From DASVHS01 sp038244815 (GTDB lineage Bacteria > Acidobacteriota > Thermoanaerobaculia > Gp7-AA8), in assembly GCA_038244815.1 (NCBI GenBank), contig JBBRTB010000012.1, forward strand, positions 1 to 64,000: a stretch of 64,000 bases of DNA, written 5' to 3'. Of the stretch, positions 49,219-59,155 are shown in pieces (the first letter of the stretch is position 1; every line of letters begins with the position of its first letter). The position numbers and the translations under genes were made by a program. The notes beneath the pieces were generated by a model. The model was not told where the DNA came from and did not search any database. It was given only the letters and a program-made list of their open reading frames with translations.

Positions 49219-49295
49219 GCGCACGCAACAATACACGCGCGATACCACAACGCCCACCGGGTATCCCGAAGAGTGGCGTCCGTTAGAATCAGCGG

Positions 49296-49661
49296 ATGCA
49301 ACTGGAACGGGTCATCTGGTTCGCCATCGCGTCGAGCACGTTGATCTACGCTTCGATCGCGATTCTCTTCGGCAATCCGCCCCGCAACCCGTCGTTCGAC
49401 CAGGCCGTGCGCACGCAGGTCACCCTCCTGCTCTACGGCATCGCCGCGCTGGAGTTCGTCGCCGCGACGATGATCACGATGCTCATGCGCGACCGGCCGC
49501 CGCGCGTGCGGATGATCATCGGCCTGGCCATGTACGAAGGGTGTGCGATCTTCGGCCTGGTGGCGGCCTTTCTCGGGCACGACTGGCGGCTGTACATCGC
49601 GCCGTGGGGACTGGCCGTCATCGGATTCATCCGGGTGTTCCCGGCCGGCGAAGGGAGCTAG
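49296..49661 (+). CDS. Small integral membrane protein, unknown
   Basis: The 121-residue protein has four hydrophobic helices (about 7-26, 42-62, 72-90, 98-115) joined by short charged loops (MRDRPPRVRM). No family recognised. It is followed after 10 bases by a Rossmann oxidoreductase on the same strand. Confidence 0.7.
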   Translation: MQLERVIWFAIASSTLIYASIAILFGNPPRNPSFDQAVRTQVTLLLYGIAALEFVAATMITMLMRDRPPRVRMIIGLAMYEGCAIFGLVAAFLGHDWRLYIAPWGLAVIGFIRVFPAGEGS

Positions 49662-49671
49662 ACTCCGCGGG

Positions 49672-50319
49672 ATGACTACCATGATGAGAGTCGGCGTCCT
49701 CGGTTCCGGCGACGTCGGAAAAGTTCTCGCACGCGGATTCATCTCACTCGGTCACGAAGCGAAGATCGGATCGCGCGACCCGGAAAAACTCGCTGAGTGG
49801 GTGAACGCGGCGGGCAAGGGCGCATCGGCCGGCACGTTCGATGAGGCGGCACGCTTCGGCGACCTGATCGTGCTGGCCACGCTCGGTGCCGGCGCGGAGA
49901 ACGCCATCCGGCTGGCCGGAGCGAAGAACTTCGCCGGGAAAGTGGTCATCGACGCCACCAATCCGCTCGATTTCTCGAAAGGGATGCCCGCGCTCTATGT
50001 CGGACACACCGACTCGCTCGGCGAACAGGTTCAGCGCTGGCTTCCCGACGCGCGCGTGGTCAAGGCCTTCAACACCGTCGGCAATGCACTGATGGTGAAA
50101 CCGAAACTGCCGGGAGGGCCGCCGGACATGTTCCTCTGCGGCAACGACGACGATGCCAAAACGCTGGTGTCGCAGATCTGCCAGGCCTTCGGCTGGGGAG
50201 TCATCGACATCGGCGGCATCGAAGGCTCGCGGCATCTCGAGCCGATGTGCATGGTCTGGGTGCTTCACGGGATTCGCACGAAGTCGTGGAGTCACGCTTT
50301 CAAGATGCTGCACGCCTGA
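49672..50319 (+). CDS. NADP-dependent oxidoreductase (F420-dependent reductase-like, Pfam F420_oxidored)
   Basis: The 215-residue protein begins with the Rossmann loop VGVLGSGDVGKVLARGF, then IGSRDPEKL, VVIDATNPLDFS and VVKAFNTVGNALM. It resembles the NADP_oxidoreductase, coenzyme F420-dependent-like family, but many members do not use F420. The start is ATG 49672; 49681 or 49684 are possible. A SRPBCC protein follows after 30 bases. Confidence 0.82.
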   Translation: MTTMMRVGVLGSGDVGKVLARGFISLGHEAKIGSRDPEKLAEWVNAAGKGASAGTFDEAARFGDLIVLATLGAGAENAIRLAGAKNFAGKVVIDATNPLDFSKGMPALYVGHTDSLGEQVQRWLPDARVVKAFNTVGNALMVKPKLPGGPPDMFLCGNDDDAKTLVSQICQAFGWGVIDIGGIEGSRHLEPMCMVWVLHGIRTKSWSHAFKMLHA

Positions 50320-50349
50320 CGGTGCCGTCGTGGCGCCGCTGGAAATGAC

Positions 50350-50811
50350 ATGGGACGCGTCGTGGTCGTCACCAGGATCGCAGCACCGGTGGAAGTCTGC
50401 TTCGATGGCGCGCGCAGCCTGGCCGCGCATGTCGAGAGTGCCCGTTTCTCGCGCGAGCGACTCGTCGCGCCCGGAAAGCTGGAGGGGTGGCTCGACCTCG
50501 ATGACCTCGTCTGCTTCGAAGGGCGCCACTTCGGAGTCCGCCAGCGGTTCTGCGCGCGCATCGTGGAGATGCGCAGGCCGGCGCGGTTCGTCGACGAGAT
50601 GACACGGGGCATCTTTACGTCGCTGCGTCACGTCCACGACTTCGAGCAGGCCGGTGAGGAAACGCTGATGACCGATACCCTCGGCTGGGTCACGCCCCTG
50701 GGAGTCCTCGGCCGCGTGGCCGACGCATTGTTTCTCGAACGACACATGCGCAGGTTTGTGCTCGAGAAGCAAAGCGCGCTAAAAGGGATACTGGAACGCG
50801 GTTCGATGTAA
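50350..50811 (+). CDS. SRPBCC (START/Bet v1-like) small-molecule-binding protein
   Basis: The 153-residue protein has the SRPBCC pattern VVVVTRIAAPVEVCFDGARS at the start, a central FEGRHFGVRQRFCARI strand, and TDTLGWVTPLGVLGRVADAL before a final amphipathic helix. Likely binds a hydrophobic ligand or acts as a cyclase-like protein. No specific substrate indicated. Confidence 0.8.
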   Translation: MGRVVVVTRIAAPVEVCFDGARSLAAHVESARFSRERLVAPGKLEGWLDLDDLVCFEGRHFGVRQRFCARIVEMRRPARFVDEMTRGIFTSLRHVHDFEQAGEETLMTDTLGWVTPLGVLGRVADALFLERHMRRFVLEKQSALKGILERGSM

Positions 50812-50900
50812 GCGGACACAGCCCCGGGTTAGTCCACTCAGAGGCAGCAAAATTGCAGCCGGCACCGTCCGGCGTTCAACCTGAACCCCAGAGGTAAGTC

Positions 50901-53900
50901 ATGCGCATCGCAGTTCGAGTCGTCGCGGCACTTCTGCTTCTCCTGCTTCTTCCTGTCGCCCAGCCGGCACAGGCGCAGTACTTCGGGCGCAACAAAGTGC
51001 AGTGGGAGAACTTCAACTTCAAGGTCCTGCGCACCGATCACTTCGACATCTACTACTACGACAAGGAAGCGGATGTCGTGAATGACATCGGCCGGATGGC
51101 GGAGCGCTGGTACACGCGGTTGTCGAAGACGTTCAACCACTCCTTCAATCGCAAGCCCATCGTGCTCTATGCGAATGCCGCCGACTTCCACCAGACCACC
51201 ACCACCGGCGGTCTGATCGGCGAAGGCACTGGCGGATTCACCGACGAGTTCATGAACCGCGTGGTCCTCCCCCTCACCGGCGACTACTCCGAGAACGACC
51301 ACGTTCTGGGCCATGAGATCGTGCACGTCTTTCAGTACGACATCGCCGCGACGGCCTCGCAGCAGCGCCGCCGTTTCAACCTCGAACAGCTCCCGCTGTG
51401 GCTCGTCGAGGGCATGGCCGAGTACTTCTCCAAGGGCCGCGTCGATCCCCTCACCTCGATGTGGATCCGCGACGCCACCATCAACGACCGCCTCCCTGAT
51501 CTGCGCAAGCTGAACCGCGATCCGCGCTACTTCCCGTACCGCTACGGTCAGGCGCTCCTCGCCTACATCGGCGGCCGCTTCGGCGACGACGCCGTCGTCC
51601 GCTATTTTCTCGCCGCCGGCATGATCGGCGTCGACCCGGCCTTCGAACGTGCCATCGGCATCTCCTCGAAGCAGCTCTTCACCGACTGGCAGGATTCGGC
51701 GCGCGAGCTCTACAACCCGGTGGTGCAGACGCGCCAGAACGCCGCCCAGCCTCTCATCGGAAAGAAACCGATCCCCGGCAAGAAGGGCGAGCGGCGCGCC
51801 AACGAGTTGAACGTCGGACCGGCGCTCAGCCCCGACGGCCGCTATGTGGCGTTCCTTTCGTCACGCGAACTGTTCGACATCGATCTCTTCCTCGCCGACG
51901 CCCACACCGGCAAGGTCATCCGCCAGCTCGCTTCGTCGGACCGCGATGCCCACTTCGAGTCGTTGCGGTTCATCGAGAGCGGCGGCTCCTGGTCGCCGGA
52001 CGGGAAGCAGCTCGCCTTCATCACCTTCGAGAAGGGCGACAACTTCCTGGCCATCGTCGACGTCGACAGCCGCGGCCTCAGGAGCATCCGTGTGCCCGGC
52101 CTCGACGCCATCAACAACGTGGCCTGGTCGCCGGACGGGCACACCATGGCCATCTCCGGCCAGATCACCGGCGTGTCCGATCTCTTCCTGTACGACATGC
52201 AGACGAACACGGTGAGGCAGCTGACGAACGACAAGTTCGCCGATCTGCAGCCCGCCTGGTCGCCCGACGGCCGGACGCTGGCGTTCGTCAGCGACCGCGG
52301 AGCGAAAGGCGGCGGTCTCGAACAGCTGGCCTACAACGAGATGGCCATCTCCACCATCGACGTCGACAGCGGCGTCATGCGCACGCTGCCACTCTTCACG
52401 AACACCAAGCACATCAGCCCGCAGTGGGCTCCGGACGGACAGAGTCTCTACTTCATCGCCAATCCCGAAGGAATCCCCGACATCTACCGCTATCACTTCG
52501 ACGACGGCACCACCAGCCGCGTCACGAACGTGCAGACCGGCGTCTCCGGCATCACCGATCTCTCGCCTGCGCTTTCTGTGGCCATGAAGAGCGGCGACAT
52601 CGACTACTCGCTGTTCGAGGACGACAGCTACAACATCTACTCGCTGCCGGCGAACAGCCCCGGCACGACCGTGGCCACCACGGCGCTGCCGAGCGACCAG
52701 GTTCCGCGCGCCGCGGTTCTTCCGCCGTTCCGCGCTCAGGGCTCGGCCATCACCGCCTATCTTCAGAATCCGTCCGACGGGCTTCTGCCCGCGACGACGC
52801 GCTTCGAAGACCGGTCGTACAGCTCCGATCTGCACCTCGCTTATCTCGGGCCTCCGTCGATCGGCGTGGGCGGCGACCAGTACGGCTACGGCGTAGCCGG
52901 CAGCGTCAGCGCCTACTTCACGGACATCCTCGGGCAGCAGAACGTCGGCTTCACGTTCCAGGGGACGGGCGACAGCACCACGAACTTCGCCGACCAGCTC
53001 GGCGGCGAGCTCTTCTATCTGAACCAGAAGAGCCGGTTCAACTGGGGCGCCGACTTCCTGCGCGTGCCGATCGTCAGCTCGTACTGGAGCTACGGAGTGG
53101 GTCAGGCACCCAGCGGCGGTTTCGCCAACATCTACCAGAACACCCGCCTCGTCGAGACGATCACCGACCTCTCGCCGATGGCGCAGTATCCGTTCGGGCC
53201 CACGCGCCGCGTCGAGGCTTCGGTCGGCTATCAACGCTACGACTACAAGGCGGAAGTGGAGACCTGGTACACCGACGACTTCGGCAATGTCATCGACCGC
53301 ACCCGCGAGCGCCTCGGCAACTCCGTCTCCATCAGCCTGTTCAAAGCGGGAGCTGCATTCGTCGGAGACAGCTCGCTCTACGGCTTTGTCTCACCCGTAC
53401 GCGGCACCCGCTACCGATACGAGGTGGAAGCGCTGACCGGGGACATCAAGTTCGACACCGCGCTCGCCGACTGGCGCAAATACTTCTATCACCGCCCGTT
53501 CACGCTGGCCGTTCGCGGATTCCATTACGGCCGCTACGGCAGCGGCGCCGAAGACCAGCGCCTCTCGCCGCTGTACCTCGGCGGCGGCGACCTCGTACGC
53601 GGCTACGATCCGTATGGGATCAATCCCGCGCTGGAGTGCGGAACGAGCGCGGCCTGTCCCGTGTTCGACCGGCTCATCGGATCGAAGATCGCGGCCGGCA
53701 GCGTGGAACTGCGAGCGCCGTTGTTCGGCACTCCGGAGTTCGGCCTCATCAACGCGAACTTCCTCCCCACCGAGATCTTCGCGTTCGGCGACGTCGGCGC
53801 GGCATGGTCGAACGGCAACAAAGTGACCTGGAAGTGGCAGACCAACACCGAAGAGCGCGTCCCCGTTGGGAGCGTCGGCGCCGGCGTGCGCATCCTGCTC

Positions 53901-53993
53901 AGCTACATCCCTATCGAGTTCTACGCCGCGAAACCGTTCCAGCGCCCGAACCAGAGCGTGGTCTACGGCTTCAATATCGCCCCGGGCTGGTAA
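50901..53993 (+). CDS. Secreted gluzincin - TolB propeller - BamA-like barrel fusion
   Basis: The 1030-residue protein has a signal peptide (about 1-26). A Peptidase_MA-like zinc domain holds H138-E-I-V-H142 and the downstream Glu in WLVEGMAEYF. A TolB/PD40 propeller (about 290-570; SPDGRYVAFLSS, SPDGKQLAFIT, SPDGHTMAISG, SPDGRTLAFVS) precedes a C-terminal surface-antigen/BamA-like barrel (YLGGGDLVRGYDPYG, ending NIAPGW). It probably anchors a protease domain on the cell surface via its own barrel. SD-like AGAGG precedes the ATG. Confidence 0.88.
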   Translation: MRIAVRVVAALLLLLLLPVAQPAQAQYFGRNKVQWENFNFKVLRTDHFDIYYYDKEADVVNDIGRMAERWYTRLSKTFNHSFNRKPIVLYANAADFHQTTTTGGLIGEGTGGFTDEFMNRVVLPLTGDYSENDHVLGHEIVHVFQYDIAATASQQRRRFNLEQLPLWLVEGMAEYFSKGRVDPLTSMWIRDATINDRLPDLRKLNRDPRYFPYRYGQALLAYIGGRFGDDAVVRYFLAAGMIGVDPAFERAIGISSKQLFTDWQDSARELYNPVVQTRQNAAQPLIGKKPIPGKKGERRANELNVGPALSPDGRYVAFLSSRELFDIDLFLADAHTGKVIRQLASSDRDAHFESLRFIESGGSWSPDGKQLAFITFEKGDNFLAIVDVDSRGLRSIRVPGLDAINNVAWSPDGHTMAISGQITGVSDLFLYDMQTNTVRQLTNDKFADLQPAWSPDGRTLAFVSDRGAKGGGLEQLAYNEMAISTIDVDSGVMRTLPLFTNTKHISPQWAPDGQSLYFIANPEGIPDIYRYHFDDGTTSRVTNVQTGVSGITDLSPALSVAMKSGDIDYSLFEDDSYNIYSLPANSPGTTVATTALPSDQVPRAAVLPPFRAQGSAITAYLQNPSDGLLPATTRFEDRSYSSDLHLAYLGPPSIGVGGDQYGYGVAGSVSAYFTDILGQQNVGFTFQGTGDSTTNFADQLGGELFYLNQKSRFNWGADFLRVPIVSSYWSYGVGQAPSGGFANIYQNTRLVETITDLSPMAQYPFGPTRRVEASVGYQRYDYKAEVETWYTDDFGNVIDRTRERLGNSVSISLFKAGAAFVGDSSLYGFVSPVRGTRYRYEVEALTGDIKFDTALADWRKYFYHRPFTLAVRGFHYGRYGSGAEDQRLSPLYLGGGDLVRGYDPYGINPALECGTSAACPVFDRLIGSKIAAGSVELRAPLFGTPEFGLINANFLPTEIFAFGDVGAAWSNGNKVTWKWQTNTEERVPVGSVGAGVRILLSYIPIEFYAAKPFQRPNQSVVYGFNIAPGW

Positions 53994-54005
53994 CGCAGAA
54001 GGAAA

Positions 54006-54060
54006 GGGACGCAGGTCGCACGCGATCTGCGTCCCCAGCGACCCAGCGACCCAGCGACCT
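54006..54060. terminator. 9-bp hairpin plus 8-nt CAGCGACC repeats between convergent genes
   Basis: GGGACGCAG (54006-54014) and CTGCGTCCC (54027-54035) form a stem with a further TCGC/GCGA pairing inside. Three CAGCGACC units follow (54036-54059). Likely terminates the surface-antigen gene. Confidence 0.6.
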
Positions 54061-54077
54061 CGTAACGTCAACCCGAA

Positions 54078-54218
54078 TCAATCCCGCGGAATGTAGAACG
54101 GCACGTCGTCGTCGCCGTCGAATCCGCGATCGCCGTCGCTCGCCTCTTCGCGCATGAGGCGCTCCAGCTCCTGATGCCGTTCGTTGTCTTCGATGCGATG
54201 CTGCCGGATGTCTTCCAT
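54078..54218 (-). CDS. 46-residue acidic protein downstream of aceA
   Basis: A short frame from ATG 54218 (MEDIRQHRIEDNERHQELER) to TGA 54078 encodes a highly charged, helix-then-acidic peptide ending DDDVPFYIPRD. GGGAGA lies 6 bases before the start. It starts 15 bases after the isocitrate lyase stop on the same strand, so probably in the same transcript. No family recognised; it could bind a partner protein. Confidence 0.6.
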   Translation of the reverse strand: MEDIRQHRIEDNERHQELERLMREEASDGDRGFDGDDDVPFYIPRD

Positions 54219-54232
54219 GATCTTCTCCCTGT

Positions 54233-55492
<1,260 letters not shown>

Positions 55493-55642
55493 TCGTGTCG
55501 CTCCCTTCGTTAGGTGACGCCGTAAACATAAGAGCACGCTACTTGCCAAATGTCGATAACTTGAAGCTGAGCAATTAGTTAGGGTGTCAACAGACGTAAA
55601 GACCAACGTGTAAAGCTGTCAATGGTTGTAAAATAGCGAACC
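55493..55642. promoter_or_regulatory. Divergent regulatory region aceA / ramB-like gene
   Basis: Four (C/T)GTAAA hexamers lie at 55521, 55595, 55609 and 55627, and TGTCAA, the complement of TTGACA, occurs at 55585 and 55617. Either TGTCAA could be a -35 box for aceA. TAAAAT at 55629-55634 lies 9 bases before the regulator ATG, which would give a nearly leaderless transcript. The repeated GTAAA units are candidate operator half-sites. The region is visibly more AT-rich than neighbours. Confidence 0.5.
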
Positions 55643-57127
55643 ATGACAACCGCTGTGCGCATGGGACCGAAAGTCCGTGGTTTCCGCCGGAGGCAGGGGC
55701 TCAGCCAGATCGATCTGGCGACGAAGCTGGAGATCTCGCCGAGCTACCTGAACCTCATCGAGCACAACCAGCGGCCGCTGCCGTCGCACCTGCTCATCAA
55801 GCTGGCTCAGGTGTTCGAGGTCGAGCTGACCGCGTTTGCCGACGAGGGGCAGTCGCGCCTCGCTGCGGATCTGCAGGAGATCTTCGGCGACCCGTTGTTC
55901 GAAGAGCATTTGTTGACCACCGGCGACGTCCATGAGATGTCCGAGAACGGCTCGGCGGCGCGTGCGGTGATCGCGCTCTATCACGCCTATCGGGCCTCGG
56001 TGGACTCCACCCGCGCGCTGGCCGCGAAGGTCTACGACGGTCGCGACTTCCTGGGGCTCGATCCCGCGCACCTGCCGAGTGAAGAGGTGTCGGAGGTCAT
56101 CCAGATGAACCTGAACTATTTTCCCGAGCTGGAGGGAGCGGCGGAGCGGGTGGCCGCGGCCGCCGCGCTCGATCGCACCGACACGTACCGCTCGCTCGTG
56201 TCGTACCTGCGCGACGCGCACGGGATCGAAGTGAAGCTCGTGCCCATCAGCACCGACGACGGCGTGATCCGCCGATACGATCCCGACCACAAACTCCTCT
56301 TCATTTCCGAGGTCCTGCCGCCGTGGAGCCGGAACTTCCAGCTGGCGCATCAGATCGGACTGGTCGGCGCGGGGGCGGAGATGGACGCGATCATCGCCCG
56401 CTCGGAGGGAAACCTCACCGCGCCGGAGTCGGCCCGTCTCTGCCGCGTGGCGCTGGCCAGCTACTTCAGCGCCGCGCTGCTCATGCCCTACGCCGAGTTT
56501 CTCCGGTGCGCGCAGGAGATGCGTTACGACATCGAGTTGTTGCAGCACCACTTCACGTCGAGCTGGGAGCAGGTCTGCCACCGACTTACCACGCTGCGCA
56601 AACCCGGCGCGGCCGGCGTGTCGTTTCATTTCGTACGCGTCGACATCGCCGGCAACATCTCCAAGCGGTTCAGCGGAACGGGAATCCGCTTCGCCCGATT
56701 CAGCGGGTCATGTCCGCGCTGGGACGTGCACGCGGCCTTTCTCACTCCCGGCCGCATCCGCACGCAGCTCTCGAAGATGCCCGACGGCACCGCCTACTTC
56801 TGCGTCGCCCGCACGATCCGGAAGACGCGCGGATTCGGATCGGGAGACATGCTGATGGCGGTGGGCATCGGCTGCCCGGTCCGCGATGCTCGCGGTCTCG
56901 TCTACGCCGACGGCTACGATCTCGACAACCTCGATGCGGCCGTACCGATAGGCACCACCTGCCGGCTCTGCGAGCGCGTGGACTGCGAGCAGCGCGCATT
57001 CCCGTCGCTGCAACACGGCATGACCATCGACGAGAACGTGCGCGGCCGGTCGTTTTTCGCGCCCGCGATTCCTCCCGCTGAAAGCCACGTGAAGATGTCG
57101 GTCAGGAAGTCGCGGAAGAAGCACTGA
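55643..57127 (+). CDS. RamB/ScfR-type transcriptional regulator (HTH_3, ImmA/IrrE-like, DUF2083)
   Basis: The 494-residue protein has an N-terminal Xre-type helix-turn-helix (about 9-65; GLSQIDLATKLEISPSYLNLIE). A middle ImmA/IrrE-M78-like region follows (NFQLAHQIGL, without an intact HExxH), then the DUF2083 C-terminus with a Cys-rich CRLCERVDCEQRAFP motif. RamB in Corynebacterium and mycobacterial relatives bind near aceA; ScfR/MccR relatives respond to acyl-CoA. Divergent orientation with aceA supports a glyoxylate-shunt regulator role (inference). Confidence 0.88.
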   Translation: MTTAVRMGPKVRGFRRRQGLSQIDLATKLEISPSYLNLIEHNQRPLPSHLLIKLAQVFEVELTAFADEGQSRLAADLQEIFGDPLFEEHLLTTGDVHEMSENGSAARAVIALYHAYRASVDSTRALAAKVYDGRDFLGLDPAHLPSEEVSEVIQMNLNYFPELEGAAERVAAAAALDRTDTYRSLVSYLRDAHGIEVKLVPISTDDGVIRRYDPDHKLLFISEVLPPWSRNFQLAHQIGLVGAGAEMDAIIARSEGNLTAPESARLCRVALASYFSAALLMPYAEFLRCAQEMRYDIELLQHHFTSSWEQVCHRLTTLRKPGAAGVSFHFVRVDIAGNISKRFSGTGIRFARFSGSCPRWDVHAAFLTPGRIRTQLSKMPDGTAYFCVARTIRKTRGFGSGDMLMAVGIGCPVRDARGLVYADGYDLDNLDAAVPIGTTCRLCERVDCEQRAFPSLQHGMTIDENVRGRSFFAPAIPPAESHVKMSVRKSRKKH

Positions 57128-57129
57128 CC

Positions 57130-57489
57130 ATGATCTCCTCCGTCGACTTCGACGTGCTCGTGGAAGAAGCGCTCGAGCAGCTTCCCAAGAGGTTCGCCGA
57201 TCTGCTCGACAACGTGGTCGTCGTGGTCGAGGAGGAACCGAATGACGACGACCTCGATGCGCTCGACGACGAAGAAGGCCACGAGCTCCTCGGCCTCTAT
57301 CGCGGGATCGCCCTCACCCATCGCACCTACGACATGCTGCCCGCGCTCCCCGACCAGATCGCGATCTTCCGCGGGCCGATCCTGCGCGTGGCCCGCGACC
57401 GCCGCGATGCCCTGCGCCAGATCCGCGAGACCGTGATCCACGAGCTCGGGCATTACTTCGGCCTGAGCGACGACGAGATGGTGTTCTAA
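57130..57489 (+). CDS. Small zincin-like metallopeptidase (MetX/DUF1025 family)
   Basis: The 119-residue protein has an acidic N-terminal half (VVVEEEPNDDDLDALDDEEG) and C-terminal VIHELGHYFGLSDDEM, the HExxHxxxLxDDE signature of this small predicted metalloprotease family. The start is 3 bases after the regulator stop. Probably cytoplasmic; substrate unknown. Confidence 0.85.
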   Translation: MISSVDFDVLVEEALEQLPKRFADLLDNVVVVVEEEPNDDDLDALDDEEGHELLGLYRGIALTHRTYDMLPALPDQIAIFRGPILRVARDRRDALRQIRETVIHELGHYFGLSDDEMVF

Positions 57490-57492
57490 CCC

Positions 57493-57583
57493 GTCATTCC
57501 GAGCCGCGAAGACGGCGAGGAATCTGGGCGGGGGAACGACACCCCCGCCCAGATTCCTCGCGCTCTGCGGCGCTCGGAATGAC
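57493..57583. repeat. 91-bp palindromic REP/MITE-like element
   Basis: Outer arms GTCATTCCGAG (57493-57503) and CTCGGAATGAC (57573-57583) are perfect inverted repeats. Inner arms GAGGAATCTGGGCGGGGG (57517-57534) and CCCCCGCCCAGATTCCTC (57542-57559) also pair perfectly around a 7-nt loop. The middle segments mismatch. The 32-base right half recurs exactly at 58861-58892, and related halves lie at 17725-17755 and, diverged, near 1645-1685. Confidence 0.9.
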
Positions 57584-57621
57584 TCGGTTTCTTTCCTGGG
57601 CCCGGCGGTGTCGAAGGTGCC

Positions 57622-59148
57622 ATGAGAAACATCACCGCTCTCGCCGCCGCTCTTCTCTTCGCTCTGTCGTCCTGTTCGTCGAGATCGCAGCCCAGGACCG
57701 CCGAAGCAACGCCGGTCCGGATGGATGCCTTGGAGGTCAAGGACAAGGGGATCCAGGAGGTGTCGAGCCAGCCGCAGTACGCAGCCTTCGCCGATCATTC
57801 ATTCGTCGACGCGAAGAAAGAGGCGGTGACGACGTTCGCCATCGACGTCGACCATGCTTCGTACGCCAACGTCCGCCGCTTTCTCACGGCCGGACTCAAT
57901 CCGCCGCGTGATGCCGTGCGCATCGAGGAGATGCTCAACTACTTCACCTACTCGTACCCGCAACCCACGGGCTCCGATCCGTTTTCGGTGACGACCGAGG
58001 TGGCCAGCTGTCCGTGGAATCCAGGCCATCGCCTGCTGCGCATCGGAATGCAGGGCCGCAACCTCGAGGAATGGCGCATGGCGCCGAACAACCTCGTGTT
58101 CCTGATCGACGTCTCCGGTTCGATGCAGCCGGCGCCACGGCTGCCGCTCATCAAGTCGGCGCTGCGCCTGCTGGTCGACAGACTGCGCGCCGAGGACCGC
58201 GTGGCCATCGTCGTGTACGCCGGGGCGGCCGGACTCGCTCTTCCGCCGACGTCGGGCGCGGACAAAGAAACCATTGATGGCGCGCTCGATCGACTGCAGT
58301 CCGGCGGCTCGACCGCCGGGGCGGAAGGCATCCGCCTGGCGTACGACGTCGCAAAACAGAACTTCATCGAAGGCGGCAACAACCGCGTCATTCTCGCCAC
58401 CGACGGCGACTTCAACGTCGGTATCACGGGCCACGACGAGTTGCTCGAGCTCATCGAAGAAAAGCGCGACGACGGAATCTCGCTGACCACCATCGGTGTC
58501 GGCGACGACAACTTCCAGGACGCGCGCATGGAGATGCTCGCCGATCACGGAAACGGCAACTACGCCTATCTCGACAACCTCCATGAAGCGGAGAAGGTCT
58601 TCGTGCGCGAGCTCACCGGCACGCTCGTCACGATCGCCAAAGACGTGAAAGTGCAGCTCGAGTTCGATCCCGCGCTCGTCGAGTCGTACCGGCAGATCGG
58701 CTACGAGGACCGCGCACTGGCCAACAAGGACTTCGAAGACGACACGAAAGACGCCGGCGAGCTCGGGGCCGGACACTCCGTCACCGCGCTGTACGAGATC
58801 GCTCCGGTACCGGCTGCACACGGCCACATCGCCACGCTCCGCCTTCGATACCACCGCCCGGATTCCTCGCGCTCTGCGGCGCTCGGAATGACGTTGGGCG
58901 TCGTCGACGACGGACGCAACATCAACGAGGCGTCGTCCGATCTTCAGTTCGCCGCGGCGGTGGCCGAGCTCGGCATGCTGCTCCGCGACTCCAAAGACAA
59001 GGGAAGGGCGTCGTTCGAGGATGCGGCGGCACTGGCGCGCGCGTCGCGCGGCGTCGATCTCGACGGCACACGCGGCGAATTCATGACGCTGCTGGAGAGC
59101 GCGAAATCGATTCGAGGCGGCATCGCTTCCGCGACGCTCCGTAGATAA
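57622..59148 (+). CDS. YfbK-like VWA-domain lipoprotein
   Basis: The 508-residue protein has a lipoprotein signal (LFALSSCSS). A YfbK-type N-terminal domain (about 50-150), a VWA domain with the MIDAS DVSGSMQPAPRLPLIKSAL and TDGDFNVGITG, and a C-terminal DUF3520 domain follow. It probably binds a partner through metal-dependent adhesion in the periplasm. Residues about 414-424 (SSRSAALGMT region) are encoded by the interspersed repeat at 58861-58892, an in-frame insertion in the C-terminal domain. Confidence 0.9.
   Translation: MRNITALAAALLFALSSCSSRSQPRTAEATPVRMDALEVKDKGIQEVSSQPQYAAFADHSFVDAKKEAVTTFAIDVDHASYANVRRFLTAGLNPPRDAVRIEEMLNYFTYSYPQPTGSDPFSVTTEVASCPWNPGHRLLRIGMQGRNLEEWRMAPNNLVFLIDVSGSMQPAPRLPLIKSALRLLVDRLRAEDRVAIVVYAGAAGLALPPTSGADKETIDGALDRLQSGGSTAGAEGIRLAYDVAKQNFIEGGNNRVILATDGDFNVGITGHDELLELIEEKRDDGISLTTIGVGDDNFQDARMEMLADHGNGNYAYLDNLHEAEKVFVRELTGTLVTIAKDVKVQLEFDPALVESYRQIGYEDRALANKDFEDDTKDAGELGAGHSVTALYEIAPVPAAHGHIATLRLRYHRPDSSRSAALGMTLGVVDDGRNINEASSDLQFAAAVAELGMLLRDSKDKGRASFEDAAALARASRGVDLDGTRGEFMTLLESAKSIRGGIASATLRR
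58861..58892. repeat. 32-bp copy of the palindrome's right half inside the VWA gene
   Basis: It is identical to 57552-57583 and inserted in frame, encoding DSSRSAALGMT. The reading frame stays open, so either the insertion was tolerated or only in-frame events survived. Confidence 0.85.
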
Positions 59149-59155
59149 TGCGCGG

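Noticed and set aside
50291..50349. Another copy of the GGAATGAC interspersed element
   Set aside because: Only GGAAATGACA resembles the repeat end; the arms are not matched well enough.
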